DNA of 51,343 nucleotides. Source: an uncultured Blautia sp. GTDB lineage: Bacteria > Bacillota > Clostridia > Lachnospirales > Lachnospiraceae. How positions within the stretch are numbered: the stretch's first letter is position 1; every line of letters begins with the position of its first letter. Location: the NCBI GenBank assembly GCA_900551715.1, contig URXG01000010.1, forward strand, positions 1 through 51,343. The letters are read 5' to 3'. Both the position numbers and the translations under genes were made by a program. The notes beneath the pieces were generated by a model. The model made no database searches and was not told the origin of the DNA. It saw only the letters and a list, made by a program, of their open reading frames with translations. Below are positions 8,921-16,868 of this stretch, piece after piece.

Positions 8921-8970
8921 GATTTTTCTCCTTTACGTATATTTGATATGACCTCATCATATGGGCAGGC

Positions 8971-9019
8971 TGTAAAGTTATCACCAGCTTTATGTTAAAT
9001 CTATGTAAAATATTGTAAA
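8971..9019 (-). promoter_or_regulatory. Pho-box-like phased repeats upstream of the Na/Pi gene
   Basis: Four TGTWAA elements lie at 8971-8976, 8993-8998, 9004-9009 and 9014-9019, with start-to-start spacings of 22, 11 and 10 bp. On the transcribed (minus) strand they read TTTACA/TTAACA, like the TT(A/C/T)ACA repeats bound by Bacillus PhoP. They sit 50-100 bp upstream of the symporter gene. Confidence 0.6.
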
Positions 9020-9043
9020 GATTCTGTACTTTGACCCGATATC

Positions 9044-9544
9044 CTAAAAGCTCCGGATATCCTCTCCTTCATCTCCGGTCTTGTCAATGGAACGGATTTT
9101 CAGATAATAGCTCACATTTTCATTAACTTGTACTTTCACTCGATCTCCCACTTTATGTCCCTTCAGGGCTTTACCGATAGGAGACTCGATACTGACTCTG
9201 TTTTCCATGGAATTTCCACGAATAGAAGTAACAAGTTTATATTTTTCCACTTCTCCATCTTCTTCAAATTCCACTTCTACAATATCATCCATTCCAACTT
9301 CATCAGACCTGGAAGTATCTTCCACAATATCTGCTGTTTTCAGCATTCTCTCCAGATAACGAATACGGCTTTCGTTCTGATTCTTGTGTTTCTTGGCAGC
9401 ATAATATTCAAAGTTCTCACTTAAATCTCCCTGGGCTCTGGCTTCTTTTACCGCCTCGATAGCTTCTTTTCTAATTACAAGTTTTCTGTGTTCAATCTCT
9501 TCTTCAATTTTCTGTACGTCTCTTTCTGTAAGTTTTTCACGCAT
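9044..9544 (-). CDS. greA: Transcription elongation factor GreA
   Basis: Cleavage-stimulating factor that enters the secondary channel of RNA polymerase and rescues backtracked complexes. About 166 aa from the start chosen. The N-terminal coiled coil carries the acidic tip in GDLSENFEYYAAK (the DxxE motif), followed by RIRYLERML. The C-terminal FKBP-like domain has SIESPIGKALKGHKVGD. An upstream in-frame start at 9577 exists, but AGGAG lies 8 nt before the ATG at 9544, so the shorter form is preferred. Tip residues following SEN (FEYY) differ from the common AEYD, as in other clostridial paralogues; whether a second greA exists elsewhere is unknown. Confidence 0.9.
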   Translation of the reverse strand: MREKLTERDVQKIEEEIEHRKLVIRKEAIEAVKEARAQGDLSENFEYYAAKKHKNQNESRIRYLERMLKTADIVEDTSRSDEVGMDDIVEVEFEEDGEVEKYKLVTSIRGNSMENRVSIESPIGKALKGHKVGDRVKVQVNENVSYYLKIRSIDKTGDEGEDIRSF

Positions 9545-9678
9545 TATGATCACTCCTATATGATACTTTTGCAGCAAATATACTGCGATCTCTGTTCCCT
9601 ACAGTATACACGAATACAAAAAATCCTACAACAGCTAAAAACAAAGCGGACAAATCTGCTTTAGCAGATGTATACCAT

Positions 9679-9720
9679 AAAAAAAACAGGCTCCTGCATT
9701 TCTGTCAGTGTCTGTTTTTT
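9679..9720 (-). terminator. Probable terminator after the DMT remnant
   Basis: AAAAACAG and CTGTTTTTT arms bracket a partly paired interior, giving a T-tract on the minus strand. A second small perfect hairpin (ATCTGC/GCAGAT, 9654-9669) follows. The interior pairing is weak. Confidence 0.45.
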
Positions 9721-9730
9721 ATATATGTAT

Positions 9731-9994
9731 TTATCTCAAAAAACTATTCAGTACCATTCCTGCCACTATGATCAGCAAAAGTGCTGTTACCAGTCCTTCT
9801 GTATGAATATTCTTAAAATGAGAGACCTGGAGAAGTAAAATTCCTCCAAGTATTATTACTGAACAAATGAGATTTTTTATGGGAATTCTTTTACCAAATA
9901 AAAGGGTTAGTAATGCTCCAGCTACAATCGTAATCTGCCAGGTTGCCGCTACAAACCATAAGCCAATGCACGTCTCATTTCTCGTCCCCATCAA
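9731..9994 (-). pseudogene. Remnant of a DMT/EmrE-type efflux transporter (C-terminal part)
   Basis: An 87-residue open frame (TTG or ATG start) containing three hydrophobic segments. The sequence around GLWFVAATWQITIVAG and LLQVSHFK matches, from family memory, the C-terminal portion of the multidrug-resistance efflux transporter family (EamA-like, normally about 300 aa with ten helices). The N-terminal two-thirds is absent: the frame begins 3 bp after the stop of the upstream GntR gene. It is therefore probably a deletion remnant and unlikely to transport anything on its own. A small four-helix SMR-like protein is a less likely alternative. Confidence 0.65.
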
Positions 9995-9997
9995 ATA

Positions 9998-10744
9998 TCA
10001 AATTTTTTCCCCATGTTCTCCAGGTGTCACTTCATAACAGAATCTGCTTCCAAGGCAGTAATCTCTTCCTATGTATACCGGGACATCTCCTGAATAAATC
10101 AGAGTTTCCATTATAAATACTGGTTCTGAGGGTGCTACATCAAAAATCTTTGCTATACGACTTCCAGCCTTTTCTACAGAAAGAATATTTCTGTTTTTTT
10201 TGTTTTCAGAAGTCAGATCAACTTTCATTCTTTCTTTTATAATAGAATAAACTGACTTTTCAAGATCTTCCCACAAAAGAAATCCATATTTTTTATAAGA
10301 AAAGAACATATGCTCCAGTGATACCGGCTCATTATCGGCAAATCTTAACCGTTCAATGTGAACTACTTTGTCGTCCGCTTCCAGTTGCAGGCTTTTTCGA
10401 TAGTTGCTTTTTCCTTCAACCACTTCTTTTTTGAGAACCTGCGTTCCGGGCACCAGACCTGCACCTGCACAACTCTGTGTAAAACTTGCACGATGGAAAA
10501 TGATTTTTTTGATTCTGGGTTTAGAAACAAAAGTACCTATTCCCTGCTTTTTCTCCAGATATCCTTCATCTACCAGAAGCGCCAGGGCATTGCGTACAGT
10601 AACACGACTTACTTCATAGATTTTCATTAATTCAGTTTCCGATGGAACTCTGGTATTTTCCTTCCATTCTTTCTGTTCTATCTTCAATTTTATTGCTTCT
10701 TTTACCTGTTCGTATAACGGTATTGTTGAATTCTGGTTCAGCAT
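9998..10744 (-). CDS. GntR/HutC-family transcriptional regulator
   Basis: A 248-aa regulator with an N-terminal winged helix (IPLYEQVKEAIKLKI, then RVPSETELMKIYEVSRVTVR and the wing KKQGIGTFV) and a C-terminal UTRA effector-binding domain (from about 90; PVSLEHMFF, PVYIGRDY). UTRA domains of this subgroup bind sugar phosphates. It lies downstream of the FraB-like gene 10829-11791, separated by a hairpin terminator, and is likely the local regulator of the FraB/asparaginase unit, by analogy with FraR of Salmonella. The effector and operator are inferred. Confidence 0.85.
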   Translation of the reverse strand: MLNQNSTIPLYEQVKEAIKLKIEQKEWKENTRVPSETELMKIYEVSRVTVRNALALLVDEGYLEKKQGIGTFVSKPRIKKIIFHRASFTQSCAGAGLVPGTQVLKKEVVEGKSNYRKSLQLEADDKVVHIERLRFADNEPVSLEHMFFSYKKYGFLLWEDLEKSVYSIIKERMKVDLTSENKKNRNILSVEKAGSRIAKIFDVAPSEPVFIMETLIYSGDVPVYIGRDYCLGSRFCYEVTPGEHGEKI

Positions 10745-10784
10745 ATTGTTCCCTTTCTTTTAGCATTTTCCTTCAGAAACATAA

Positions 10785-10809
10785 AAAGGGGGGAACACGC
10801 CCCCCTTTT
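10785..10809. terminator. Hairpin between the FraB-like gene and gntR
   Basis: AAAAGGGGG pairs with CCCCCTTTT around a short loop. It probably lowers readthrough from the deglycase gene into the regulator. Confidence 0.75.
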
Positions 10810-10828
10810 AAGTATCCAATTCCTTTTA

Positions 10829-11791
10829 TTAATATGGGAATTTCCACATGTATCTTCTGGTGGTCAGTGGATGTTTTCTTGCATCTGCAATGAGATTATT
10901 AAAGACACCGATCACATTATTATAAAACATTGGTTCAAGATATTCAGCCAACTCACCCAGTTCATTGATTCCATACTGAGATGCATCAAGTACAAAAATA
11001 CGGTTGTTAAATTTTTTGATGAAATCAAGTGCTCTGTCATCCAGCGGACGTGTGTGACCACAGGATTTCATCATAAGAAATGCTGTATTTTTGTCTGTAA
11101 TTTCAAATGGACCATGGAAAAATTCACCGGAATGGATAACACTTGCATTAATCCACTGCATCTCCATAAAAATACAGATTGCTTCCTGATGTGCCGGTCC
11201 CCAGCAGGCACCGCTACCCATCGTATAGATTACAGAATCATCTTTAAATTCCCATGCCCATTTGATAGCATCAGGAACTACATCTTTCTTTGCCTGTACT
11301 ACAATATCGTTTAATTTTGCCAGTGCCTGCACCATTTCATCGTATTTTTCGTATCCTTCTTCTTCTTTAAGAATTTCCAGTGCAAGCTTAAATCCGTAAG
11401 AAACCTTCTGATTTTCCACAACAGATTCCGGACCGAACTCATAGTGGATCACGTACTGTGCAGTATCAGCAAGAGGAGACGGTACCTGGAAAGTAAGACC
11501 TACCGTTGCAGCTCCCAACTCATTAGCCACAGCTGTTGCTTTTACAGTTTCGGCAGTATTCCCCCTCTGAGATGCTGTAATAACTACTGTGTCCTTGCCT
11601 ATCTCTTTAGGTGTTGCATGAACAAATTCATTTGCATTCATATATCCTACTTTGATTTTCTTTGCTTCTTCACTGAGAAAATATTTAGCAGGGAAAAATC
11701 CGCTTAAAGATCCTCCACAGCCTACAAAATACACTGTATTAATTTCCTGTTTTTCAACAATTTCAGATATAATCTTTCTTACTTTATCCAC
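10829..11791 (-). CDS. fraB: SIS-domain deglycase, FraB-like (phosphorylated Amadori compound)
   Basis: Cytoplasmic enzyme of the sugar isomerase (SIS) superfamily, 320 aa with two SIS domains (about 15-140 and 170-300). FraB cleaves 6-phosphofructose-aspartate to glucose-6-phosphate and aspartate. Residues aligning with the catalytic pair of Salmonella FraB (Glu214, His230) are present as Glu210 in FMEMQW and His226 in GEFFHGPFEI. The N-terminal VGCGGSLSGFFPAKYF and the C-terminal HPLTTRRYMWK also match FraB closely. The start is GTG at 11791, eight bases after AGGAGGG. It is divergent from the asparaginase gene. The exact amino-acid moiety (Asp, Asn, Lys or other) cannot be fixed from sequence. 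Confidence 0.82.
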   Translation of the reverse strand: MDKVRKIISEIVEKQEINTVYFVGCGGSLSGFFPAKYFLSEEAKKIKVGYMNANEFVHATPKEIGKDTVVITASQRGNTAETVKATAVANELGAATVGLTFQVPSPLADTAQYVIHYEFGPESVVENQKVSYGFKLALEILKEEEGYEKYDEMVQALAKLNDIVVQAKKDVVPDAIKWAWEFKDDSVIYTMGSGACWGPAHQEAICIFMEMQWINASVIHSGEFFHGPFEITDKNTAFLMMKSCGHTRPLDDRALDFIKKFNNRIFVLDASQYGINELGELAEYLEPMFYNNVIGVFNNLIADARKHPLTTRRYMWKFPY

Positions 11792-11858
11792 GTTCCATAC
11801 CCTCCTGATATACTCTTGTTATTCTTTACAATTATCATCCGGATGTTTTGATGAATCA

Positions 11859-11887
11859 ATATTAACACGTATTATAACGTATGTCAA
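11859..11887 (-). promoter_or_regulatory. Sigma-A promoter with ACGT operator, FraB-like gene
   Basis: On the minus strand TTGACA (11882-11887) and TAATAT (11859-11864) are 17 bp apart. The spacer holds TTATAATACGTG, matching elements in the promoters at 19224 and 22224 and the site near 18205. It lies in the region shared with the divergent asparaginase gene. Confidence 0.72.
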
Positions 11888-12017
11888 TAACATTTTATAC
11901 ATCATATTACATATTATTATCTTTACTTTGCGTGCATCATGCTATAAGATAATAGTTAATGAGAGGGTAATAATTCCCGACTACAATTTTATCAATATAC
12001 ACTGGAGGTAGGCAAAC

Positions 12018-13061
12018 ATGTCAAAAAAAATTCTGATCATAAATACGGGGGGAACCCTTTCTTCTGTTAAAGGCACAAACGGACTCATACCAGGAATGAG
12101 CAGTAACGATATGCTTGAAGAACTCCGTATGGTTTCCAAAAACCTGGAACTGGAAACAGAGGATTTCTGTTCTCTGGACAGTGCCAATATAGGCCCCGCT
12201 GACTGGGCAGGACTGGCAAAACTGATCAGTCAGAAAAGCTATGATTACCATGGTATCGTAGTAATCCACGGAACAGATACTATGGCATATACTTCATCCA
12301 TGTTATCATTTATGCTTCAGAACATTTCCATACCTGTGGTTATCACCGGCAGCCAGCTTTCTATCGCTAATCCTGTTGCCGATGCACTGGAAAACTGTCG
12401 TTGCGGAATTCATATGGCTGCAAGCGGTTATCCTGGTATTTTTGTTGCTTTTAACCGCAAAGTAATGCTGGGCTGCCGGGCCTCCAAGGTCCGGACTATG
12501 AGTTTTGATGCTTTTGAAAGTATCAACTATCCATATGTTGGTGAAATAAGTTCTTTAGGTTTAAGAGTATTTAAAAACAATCTTGTTGAAAAAAAAGGAA
12601 TTTTTCAGCCCCAGACAGCCTGTTCTGATAACGTGGCACTTCTGAAGCTTTACCCCGGAATCAAACCGGACATTCTGGATATTCTTTGTGACAGAGGCTG
12701 CCGTGGTGTCTTTATAGAAGGTTTCGGTCTTGGAGGAATGCCCTTCGTAAATAATGATTTTATAGGCAAGGTAGGCGAAGTCATCGAAAAAGGAATGCTG
12801 GTTCTTGCAGGAAGCCAGTGTCGATACGAGGGAAGTAACCTATCTGTATATGAGACTGGGCGCCTGGCACTTGAAAAAGGAGTAATCCAGGCATATGATA
12901 TGACCACAGAAGCAGCAATGACAAAACTAATGTGGGTTCTTGGCCAGACTGATAATCTTCGTGAAATTAAAGAATATTTTTCAGTAGACATTGCCGGAGA
13001 AATTTGTATTGACATATCTTCTAATTTGTCATATAATGTATGCATACAACATATGAATTAA
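12018..13061 (+). CDS. Cytoplasmic type I L-asparaginase (FraE-like role)
   Basis: A 347-aa asparaginase that hydrolyses the side-chain amide of asparagine or, in this context, fructose-asparagine to fructose-aspartate. Motifs: INTGGTLSS with the nucleophile Thr13, HGTDTMAYT with Thr86 and Asp87, and Lys157 in CRASKVRT. There is no signal peptide, unlike the periplasmic FraE of Salmonella, so deamidation would occur after uptake. GGAGG lies upstream of ATG. It is 24 bp upstream of a second FraB-like gene on the same strand, and divergent from the first. The asparaginase call is firm; action on an Amadori compound is inferred from neighbours. Confidence 0.88.
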   Translation: MSKKILIINTGGTLSSVKGTNGLIPGMSSNDMLEELRMVSKNLELETEDFCSLDSANIGPADWAGLAKLISQKSYDYHGIVVIHGTDTMAYTSSMLSFMLQNISIPVVITGSQLSIANPVADALENCRCGIHMAASGYPGIFVAFNRKVMLGCRASKVRTMSFDAFESINYPYVGEISSLGLRVFKNNLVEKKGIFQPQTACSDNVALLKLYPGIKPDILDILCDRGCRGVFIEGFGLGGMPFVNNDFIGKVGEVIEKGMLVLAGSQCRYEGSNLSVYETGRLALEKGVIQAYDMTTEAAMTKLMWVLGQTDNLREIKEYFSVDIAGEICIDISSNLSYNVCIQHMN

Positions 13062-13085
13062 TCATATCAAGGAGGTACGTATACC

Positions 13086-14054
13086 ATGACACCAAAACAG
13101 ATTATTGAAGCTATCAAAGCAGAACGCCCTGAAATCAACACCTTATTTTTTGTTGGATGTGGTGCATCATCTGCCGAACAGTATCCTGCACAGTATTTTA
13201 TGGACTGTAATGCAAGGAAAATCCGTACAAGCTTCTACACAGCAAACGAATTCAACTATGCAACTCCTGTTTCCCTTGATGAAACAGCAATTGTAATCGC
13301 ATGCTCCCTTGGTGGAACAACACCGGAAACTGTAGCAGCTGCCAAACTCTCCCAGGAAAAAGGAGCAAAAGTAATCGCTGTTACACATGATGGAAATTCA
13401 CCTCTTGCAAAAAATGCAGATTATGTTATCGTTCATGGATTCGAAAAAGACTATGCAGCTAAACTTGAAAAAATGAACAACATCCTGATGCTTGCTGTTG
13501 AAGTCCTGAATCAGTATGAAGGATATGATCACTATGAAGACATGGTCAAGGGTTCTGAGAACATCTATGCAGCAATCGAAGATGCTGTATCCTATTCTCT
13601 CACACCTGCAAAAGCATTCGCAGAATCATACAAGGATTCACCTGTCATCTATGTTATGAGTTCCGGTGCAACCCAGAAAGTTGCTTATTCTTTCTCCATC
13701 TGCCTGCTTATGGAAATGCAGTGGATCAACTCCGGTTCCTTCCATGATGGCGAATTCTTCCATGGACCATTCGAAATTGTAGAAAAAGATGTTCCATTCC
13801 TTCTTCTTATGAATGATGGCAGAACTCGTAAAATGGATTCCAGAGCACTGGATTTCCTTAACAGATTCGATGCAAAAACAACAGTTATCGATGCAAAAGA
13901 TTTTGGTCTCAGCAATTTCGTTCCATCTTCAGTTGCTGAATACTTCAGCCCGATGGTTATCACAGGCGTTCTCAGAGTATATGCAGAGCAACTGGCAATC
14001 GTTCGTGATCATCCGCTGAGTCAGAGAAGATATATGTGGAAACTGGAATACTAA
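13086..14054 (+). CDS. SIS-domain deglycase, second FraB-like paralogue
   Basis: A 322-aa SIS protein, the same length class as the gene at 10829-11791 and clearly its paralogue (VGCGASSAEQYPAQYF near the N-terminus, HPLSQRRYMWKLEY at the end). The catalytic pair aligns as Glu210 in LMEMQW and His226 in GEFFHGPFEI. Expected to cleave a 6-phosphorylated fructosamine into glucose-6-phosphate and an amino acid. Its coupling to the asparaginase (24-bp gap, AAGGAGG site) makes 6-phosphofructose-aspartate a good candidate substrate, leaving the other paralogue for a different Amadori compound. Substrate assignment is an inference. Confidence 0.82.
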   Translation: MTPKQIIEAIKAERPEINTLFFVGCGASSAEQYPAQYFMDCNARKIRTSFYTANEFNYATPVSLDETAIVIACSLGGTTPETVAAAKLSQEKGAKVIAVTHDGNSPLAKNADYVIVHGFEKDYAAKLEKMNNILMLAVEVLNQYEGYDHYEDMVKGSENIYAAIEDAVSYSLTPAKAFAESYKDSPVIYVMSSGATQKVAYSFSICLLMEMQWINSGSFHDGEFFHGPFEIVEKDVPFLLLMNDGRTRKMDSRALDFLNRFDAKTTVIDAKDFGLSNFVPSSVAEYFSPMVITGVLRVYAEQLAIVRDHPLSQRRYMWKLEY

Positions 14055-14094
14055 TTTTCCCTTATCACCAGTATTTCAGATAAACAGAAAAAAG

Positions 14095-14129
14095 TACAGC
14101 AGCCATTAAATTGGCTGCTGTATATTTTT
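14095..14129 (+). terminator. Strong intrinsic terminator of the asparaginase-deglycase operon
   Basis: TACAGCAGCCA (14095-14105) pairs perfectly with TGGCTGCTGTA (14112-14122), followed by TATTTTTT. Its right arm also encodes the C-terminus of the convergent PHP gene. Confidence 0.92.
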
Positions 14130-14909
14130 TCGGTTTTTATATACGGAAATACTGTCAAACCCTGCTTCTTTAAGCATCTGGTATACTCTGTCAAATCCAT
14201 AGCCTATTCTTTCAGGTCTATGTGAATCAGATCCTACAGTGATAATCCTGCCCCCAAGTTCTTTGTACATTCTCAATGTTTCCAGCCCAGGCATTGTATC
14301 TTCCAGAATACCGCCCATGCAGGCTGTATTTATCTCAATTCCTTTTCCCCTTCTGATCACGTTTTCCAGGACTTTTTTAATTGTTGGCTGATACTCTTCA
14401 TAAAGATCTGGAAGGTTCTGCTTTGCGCAGTGTTTCTTGAAATAATCCATATGTGCCAAGCAATCAAAATCCCCTTCTTCAGAAAGCTTCAGAAGATGGT
14501 AATAATAAGCATCTCCGATACTTCTGGCGTTCTTTTCTGTTACGATCAGCTGCGTCAGATCAATATTTTCCAACTTATGAACAGATCCAAGCACAAAATC
14601 AAAAGGATATCTCCGGACCGTTTTATTACACTCCGGACTGATGTCAAGCTGTCCAAATTCCATGCCGCTCTTTATGGATAAACGACCTTCAAATTTTTTT
14701 CTGCATTCTTCCAGCGTCTCAAAATATTTTTCCACATATCTCTCGTTAAACCAGGGCCTTACCACCCCATTTACATAAAATTCATAATGATCTGTAAAAG
14801 CAATCTCCCTCATTCCATTCTCCAGGGCAGATTCACACATAGCCTCCATTGAAAAATGTGCATCTGGAGAAATTTCACTGTGCATATGATAATCATATAA
14901 AATCTTCAT
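14106..14909 (-). CDS. PHP-domain phosphatase (histidinol-phosphatase HisK family)
   Basis: A 267-aa metal-dependent phosphatase with the PHP fold. The N-terminal metal motif is DYHMHSEISPD (His8, His10), followed by AFTDHYEF, a Glu in KSGMEFG, VLGSVHKLE, and the C-terminal TVGSDSHRPERIGYGFD. Family members are usually annotated as histidinol-phosphatase, but no other his genes are near. Its position downstream of the ABC importer of an Amadori-compound locus suggests it may instead act on a sugar phosphate; that is speculative. The last codons (coding for NIQQPI) lie in the terminator hairpin of the convergent operon. Confidence 0.82.
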   Translation of the reverse strand: MKILYDYHMHSEISPDAHFSMEAMCESALENGMREIAFTDHYEFYVNGVVRPWFNERYVEKYFETLEECRKKFEGRLSIKSGMEFGQLDISPECNKTVRRYPFDFVLGSVHKLENIDLTQLIVTEKNARSIGDAYYYHLLKLSEEGDFDCLAHMDYFKKHCAKQNLPDLYEEYQPTIKKVLENVIRRGKGIEINTACMGGILEDTMPGLETLRMYKELGGRIITVGSDSHRPERIGYGFDRVYQMLKEAGFDSISVYKNRKNIQQPI

Positions 14910-14982
14910 TTCACGACCAGCCTCTTTCTTATATTCTTTTTAACTATTCAGCATCCTTACAGATGCAAACGGACAAGCATCA

Positions 14983-15018
14983 AAACCGTCGGTGCATCAC
15001 CGACGGTTTCCATTTTTT
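14983..15018. terminator. Terminator at the end of the ABC importer operon
   Basis: AAACCGTCGGTG pairs perfectly with CACCGACGGTTT across a three-base loop. A T-run follows on the plus strand and a shorter TTTT on the minus strand, which is the side where the permease operon ends. Confidence 0.85.
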
Positions 15019-15030
15019 AATATAGAACGA

Positions 15031-15855
15031 TCAACCTTTAACAGCTCCTGCCGTAAGACCACGAACAAACTGTTTGGACATACACAGGAACAAAATAATC
15101 ATTGGCAGCGATGCAATAATAATACCTGCAAGCATTGTAACATAATCTGCACGAAGGTCACCCTTAAATGTCATAAGACCAATCGGGATTGTCATCAGAT
15201 TTTTACTTTCAAGAAATACATTTGCAAACAGGAATTCATTCCATACATGATTCAGACAAACAATTGCGCAGGAAGCAAAAATAGGCTTGCTGATTGGCAC
15301 AATAATTTTTGTAAAAATCTGAAGACTGTTATATCCATCTACTACTGCTGCTTCTTCCAGTTCTTTTGGAATAGAAATGAAATAAGATCTCATCAGAAAT
15401 ACTGTAAATGGAATACGGAAGGCAATATAAGGAAGAATAACTGCCCAGTATGTATTGTACAGATGAACAGCTTTAAGCATTTTGTACAGTGGAACCAGTG
15501 CCACCTGCTCTGATAAAGCCATACCACCAAGAACTACCAGGAATATAATCCCACTTCCTTTTGCTTTAAAACGTGTCAGACCATAAGCAAGGAAAGATGA
15601 GAATATAAGAATTCCAATAAGTGAAGATCCACTGACGATCAGGGAGTTACCAAAATACTTATAAAGTCCCTGATTCCATGCATTTACCCAGTTCTTAAAC
15701 TGAGGTACCGCCGGCAGAGCAAGTGAATCTCGGAAAAGTTCCTGATTTGTTTTAAGTGAGTTTAGTATCATCCATGCCATAGGAAGTAAAATGATCAGTG
15801 CAAGGATAACAAAAAATGCATTCAGTAAAATTTTTAGAATTGTATTTTTTTTCAT
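15031..15855 (-). CDS. CUT1 sugar ABC permease, MalG type
   Basis: Membrane permease of about 274 aa from the start chosen. It has six hydrophobic segments, the EAA loop (EEAAVVDGYNSLQIF) contacting the ATPase, HVWNEFLFA, and the terminal GLTAGAVKG typical of MalG. An upstream in-frame ATG at 15882 overlaps the previous gene; AAAGGAGG lies 7 nt before ATG at 15855, so the shorter form is preferred. It is the second permease of an importer with the genes at 15872 and 16869; the ATPase subunit is not here and is presumably a shared MsmX-type protein elsewhere. The predicted substrate is a fructosamine. Confidence 0.9.
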   Translation of the reverse strand: MKKNTILKILLNAFFVILALIILLPMAWMILNSLKTNQELFRDSLALPAVPQFKNWVNAWNQGLYKYFGNSLIVSGSSLIGILIFSSFLAYGLTRFKAKGSGIIFLVVLGGMALSEQVALVPLYKMLKAVHLYNTYWAVILPYIAFRIPFTVFLMRSYFISIPKELEEAAVVDGYNSLQIFTKIIVPISKPIFASCAIVCLNHVWNEFLFANVFLESKNLMTIPIGLMTFKGDLRADYVTMLAGIIIASLPMIILFLCMSKQFVRGLTAGAVKG

Positions 15856-15871
15856 TTTTATGCCTCCTTTA

Positions 15872-16750
15872 TTATACTTCACCTGATCTGGTAACCTTCA
15901 GCTGAATAATAGAAAGTACCATAGTAATTACGAAGATAAATACACCGGTCACAGCTGCCATACCCAGATCATCATGCAGGAACGCATTCTGATACAGGAA
16001 CAAGCCAAGCACCTGCGTACTGTTTCCAGGTCCACCAGCGGTTGTAGAATAAACTTCTGTGAACAGTTTAAATGCACCAATAACAGTAATAATAGAACAT
16101 ACCAGTAACTGTTCTTTTGCCAGAGGAAGCACTACGCTGATCGCTCTGCGCACAGGTCCTGCTCCATCAATAGAAGCTGCCTCAATATAATCCGGTGACA
16201 CGTTCTGGAATGCCACAACCATTAACAATGTAATATAACCGGTATACTGCCACTGACTCATCGCAATGATACAGTAGATTGCGATCTTGGAGTCTCCCAG
16301 CCAGGACTGTGTCATGCTCGTAAGCCCCAGTGCCTTGAAAGCGGAATTAAGAAGACCAAGATTAGGTTCATAAATAAATGTGAACATCAGACCGACAGCT
16401 GTAAGAGAAATCAGTGCCGGAACATAATAGATGTTACGAAAAGCATTACGAAATCTGCTGCTGGCCAGTTTACTTTCGAGCAACAAAGCAATTACAGTAC
16501 CAAATCCAACCTGCACGATCAGTGAAATCACACAGTATAACAGGTTGTTTCGAAGCATAATACCTAATGATTCATTGTGAAAAAATCTTATATAATTGTC
16601 CAGTCCGACAAACTTCATTCCAGCTGAATAGGATGATAATCTAAAAAAGCTATAAACACAATTGGCTATAACCGGAATGTACACAAACACCAGAACCATC
16701 GCACAGCCAGGTAACATATATAAATAAGGAGTCGTTTTCTTTGTTCTCAT
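15872..16750 (-). CDS. CUT1 sugar ABC permease, MalF type
   Basis: A 292-aa permease with the usual MalF layout: N-terminal helix (PYLYMLPGCAMVLVFVYIP), GLDNYIRF, YVPALIS, the EAA loop EAASIDGAGPVRRAISVVLPL (around residues 195-215), then TAGGPGNSTQVLGLF and the final helix. The ribosome site is weak. It lies between the binding-protein gene and the MalG-type gene, 16 bp upstream of the latter's start, and downstream of an internal hairpin at 16798-16834. Confidence 0.9.
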   Translation of the reverse strand: MRTKKTTPYLYMLPGCAMVLVFVYIPVIANCVYSFFRLSSYSAGMKFVGLDNYIRFFHNESLGIMLRNNLLYCVISLIVQVGFGTVIALLLESKLASSRFRNAFRNIYYVPALISLTAVGLMFTFIYEPNLGLLNSAFKALGLTSMTQSWLGDSKIAIYCIIAMSQWQYTGYITLLMVVAFQNVSPDYIEAASIDGAGPVRRAISVVLPLAKEQLLVCSIITVIGAFKLFTEVYSTTAGGPGNSTQVLGLFLYQNAFLHDDLGMAAVTGVFIFVITMVLSIIQLKVTRSGEV

Positions 16751-16797
16751 AATGTACGCACCAGCTTTCTAAATACTAATTTCAGATTTTTTCAAAG

Positions 16798-16836
16798 AAA
16801 AAGCGGGCTTCCTACGGACAGGAGCCCGCTTTTTCT
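16798..16836. terminator. Internal hairpin downstream of the binding-protein gene
   Basis: AGCGGGCT pairs with AGCCCGCT, extended by flanking AAAA/TTTT. It lies between the binding-protein and permease genes in one direction of transcription, which usually gives more binding protein than permease. Confidence 0.85.
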
Positions 16837-16868
16837 TATTTTATGTTATCAAATTTCTTTTATCTAAG

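Noticed and set aside
14106..14909. Histidine biosynthesis gene hisK proper
   Set aside because: The fold fits, but no his genes are near and the locus concerns sugar-amine catabolism, so only the PHP-phosphatase family call is kept.
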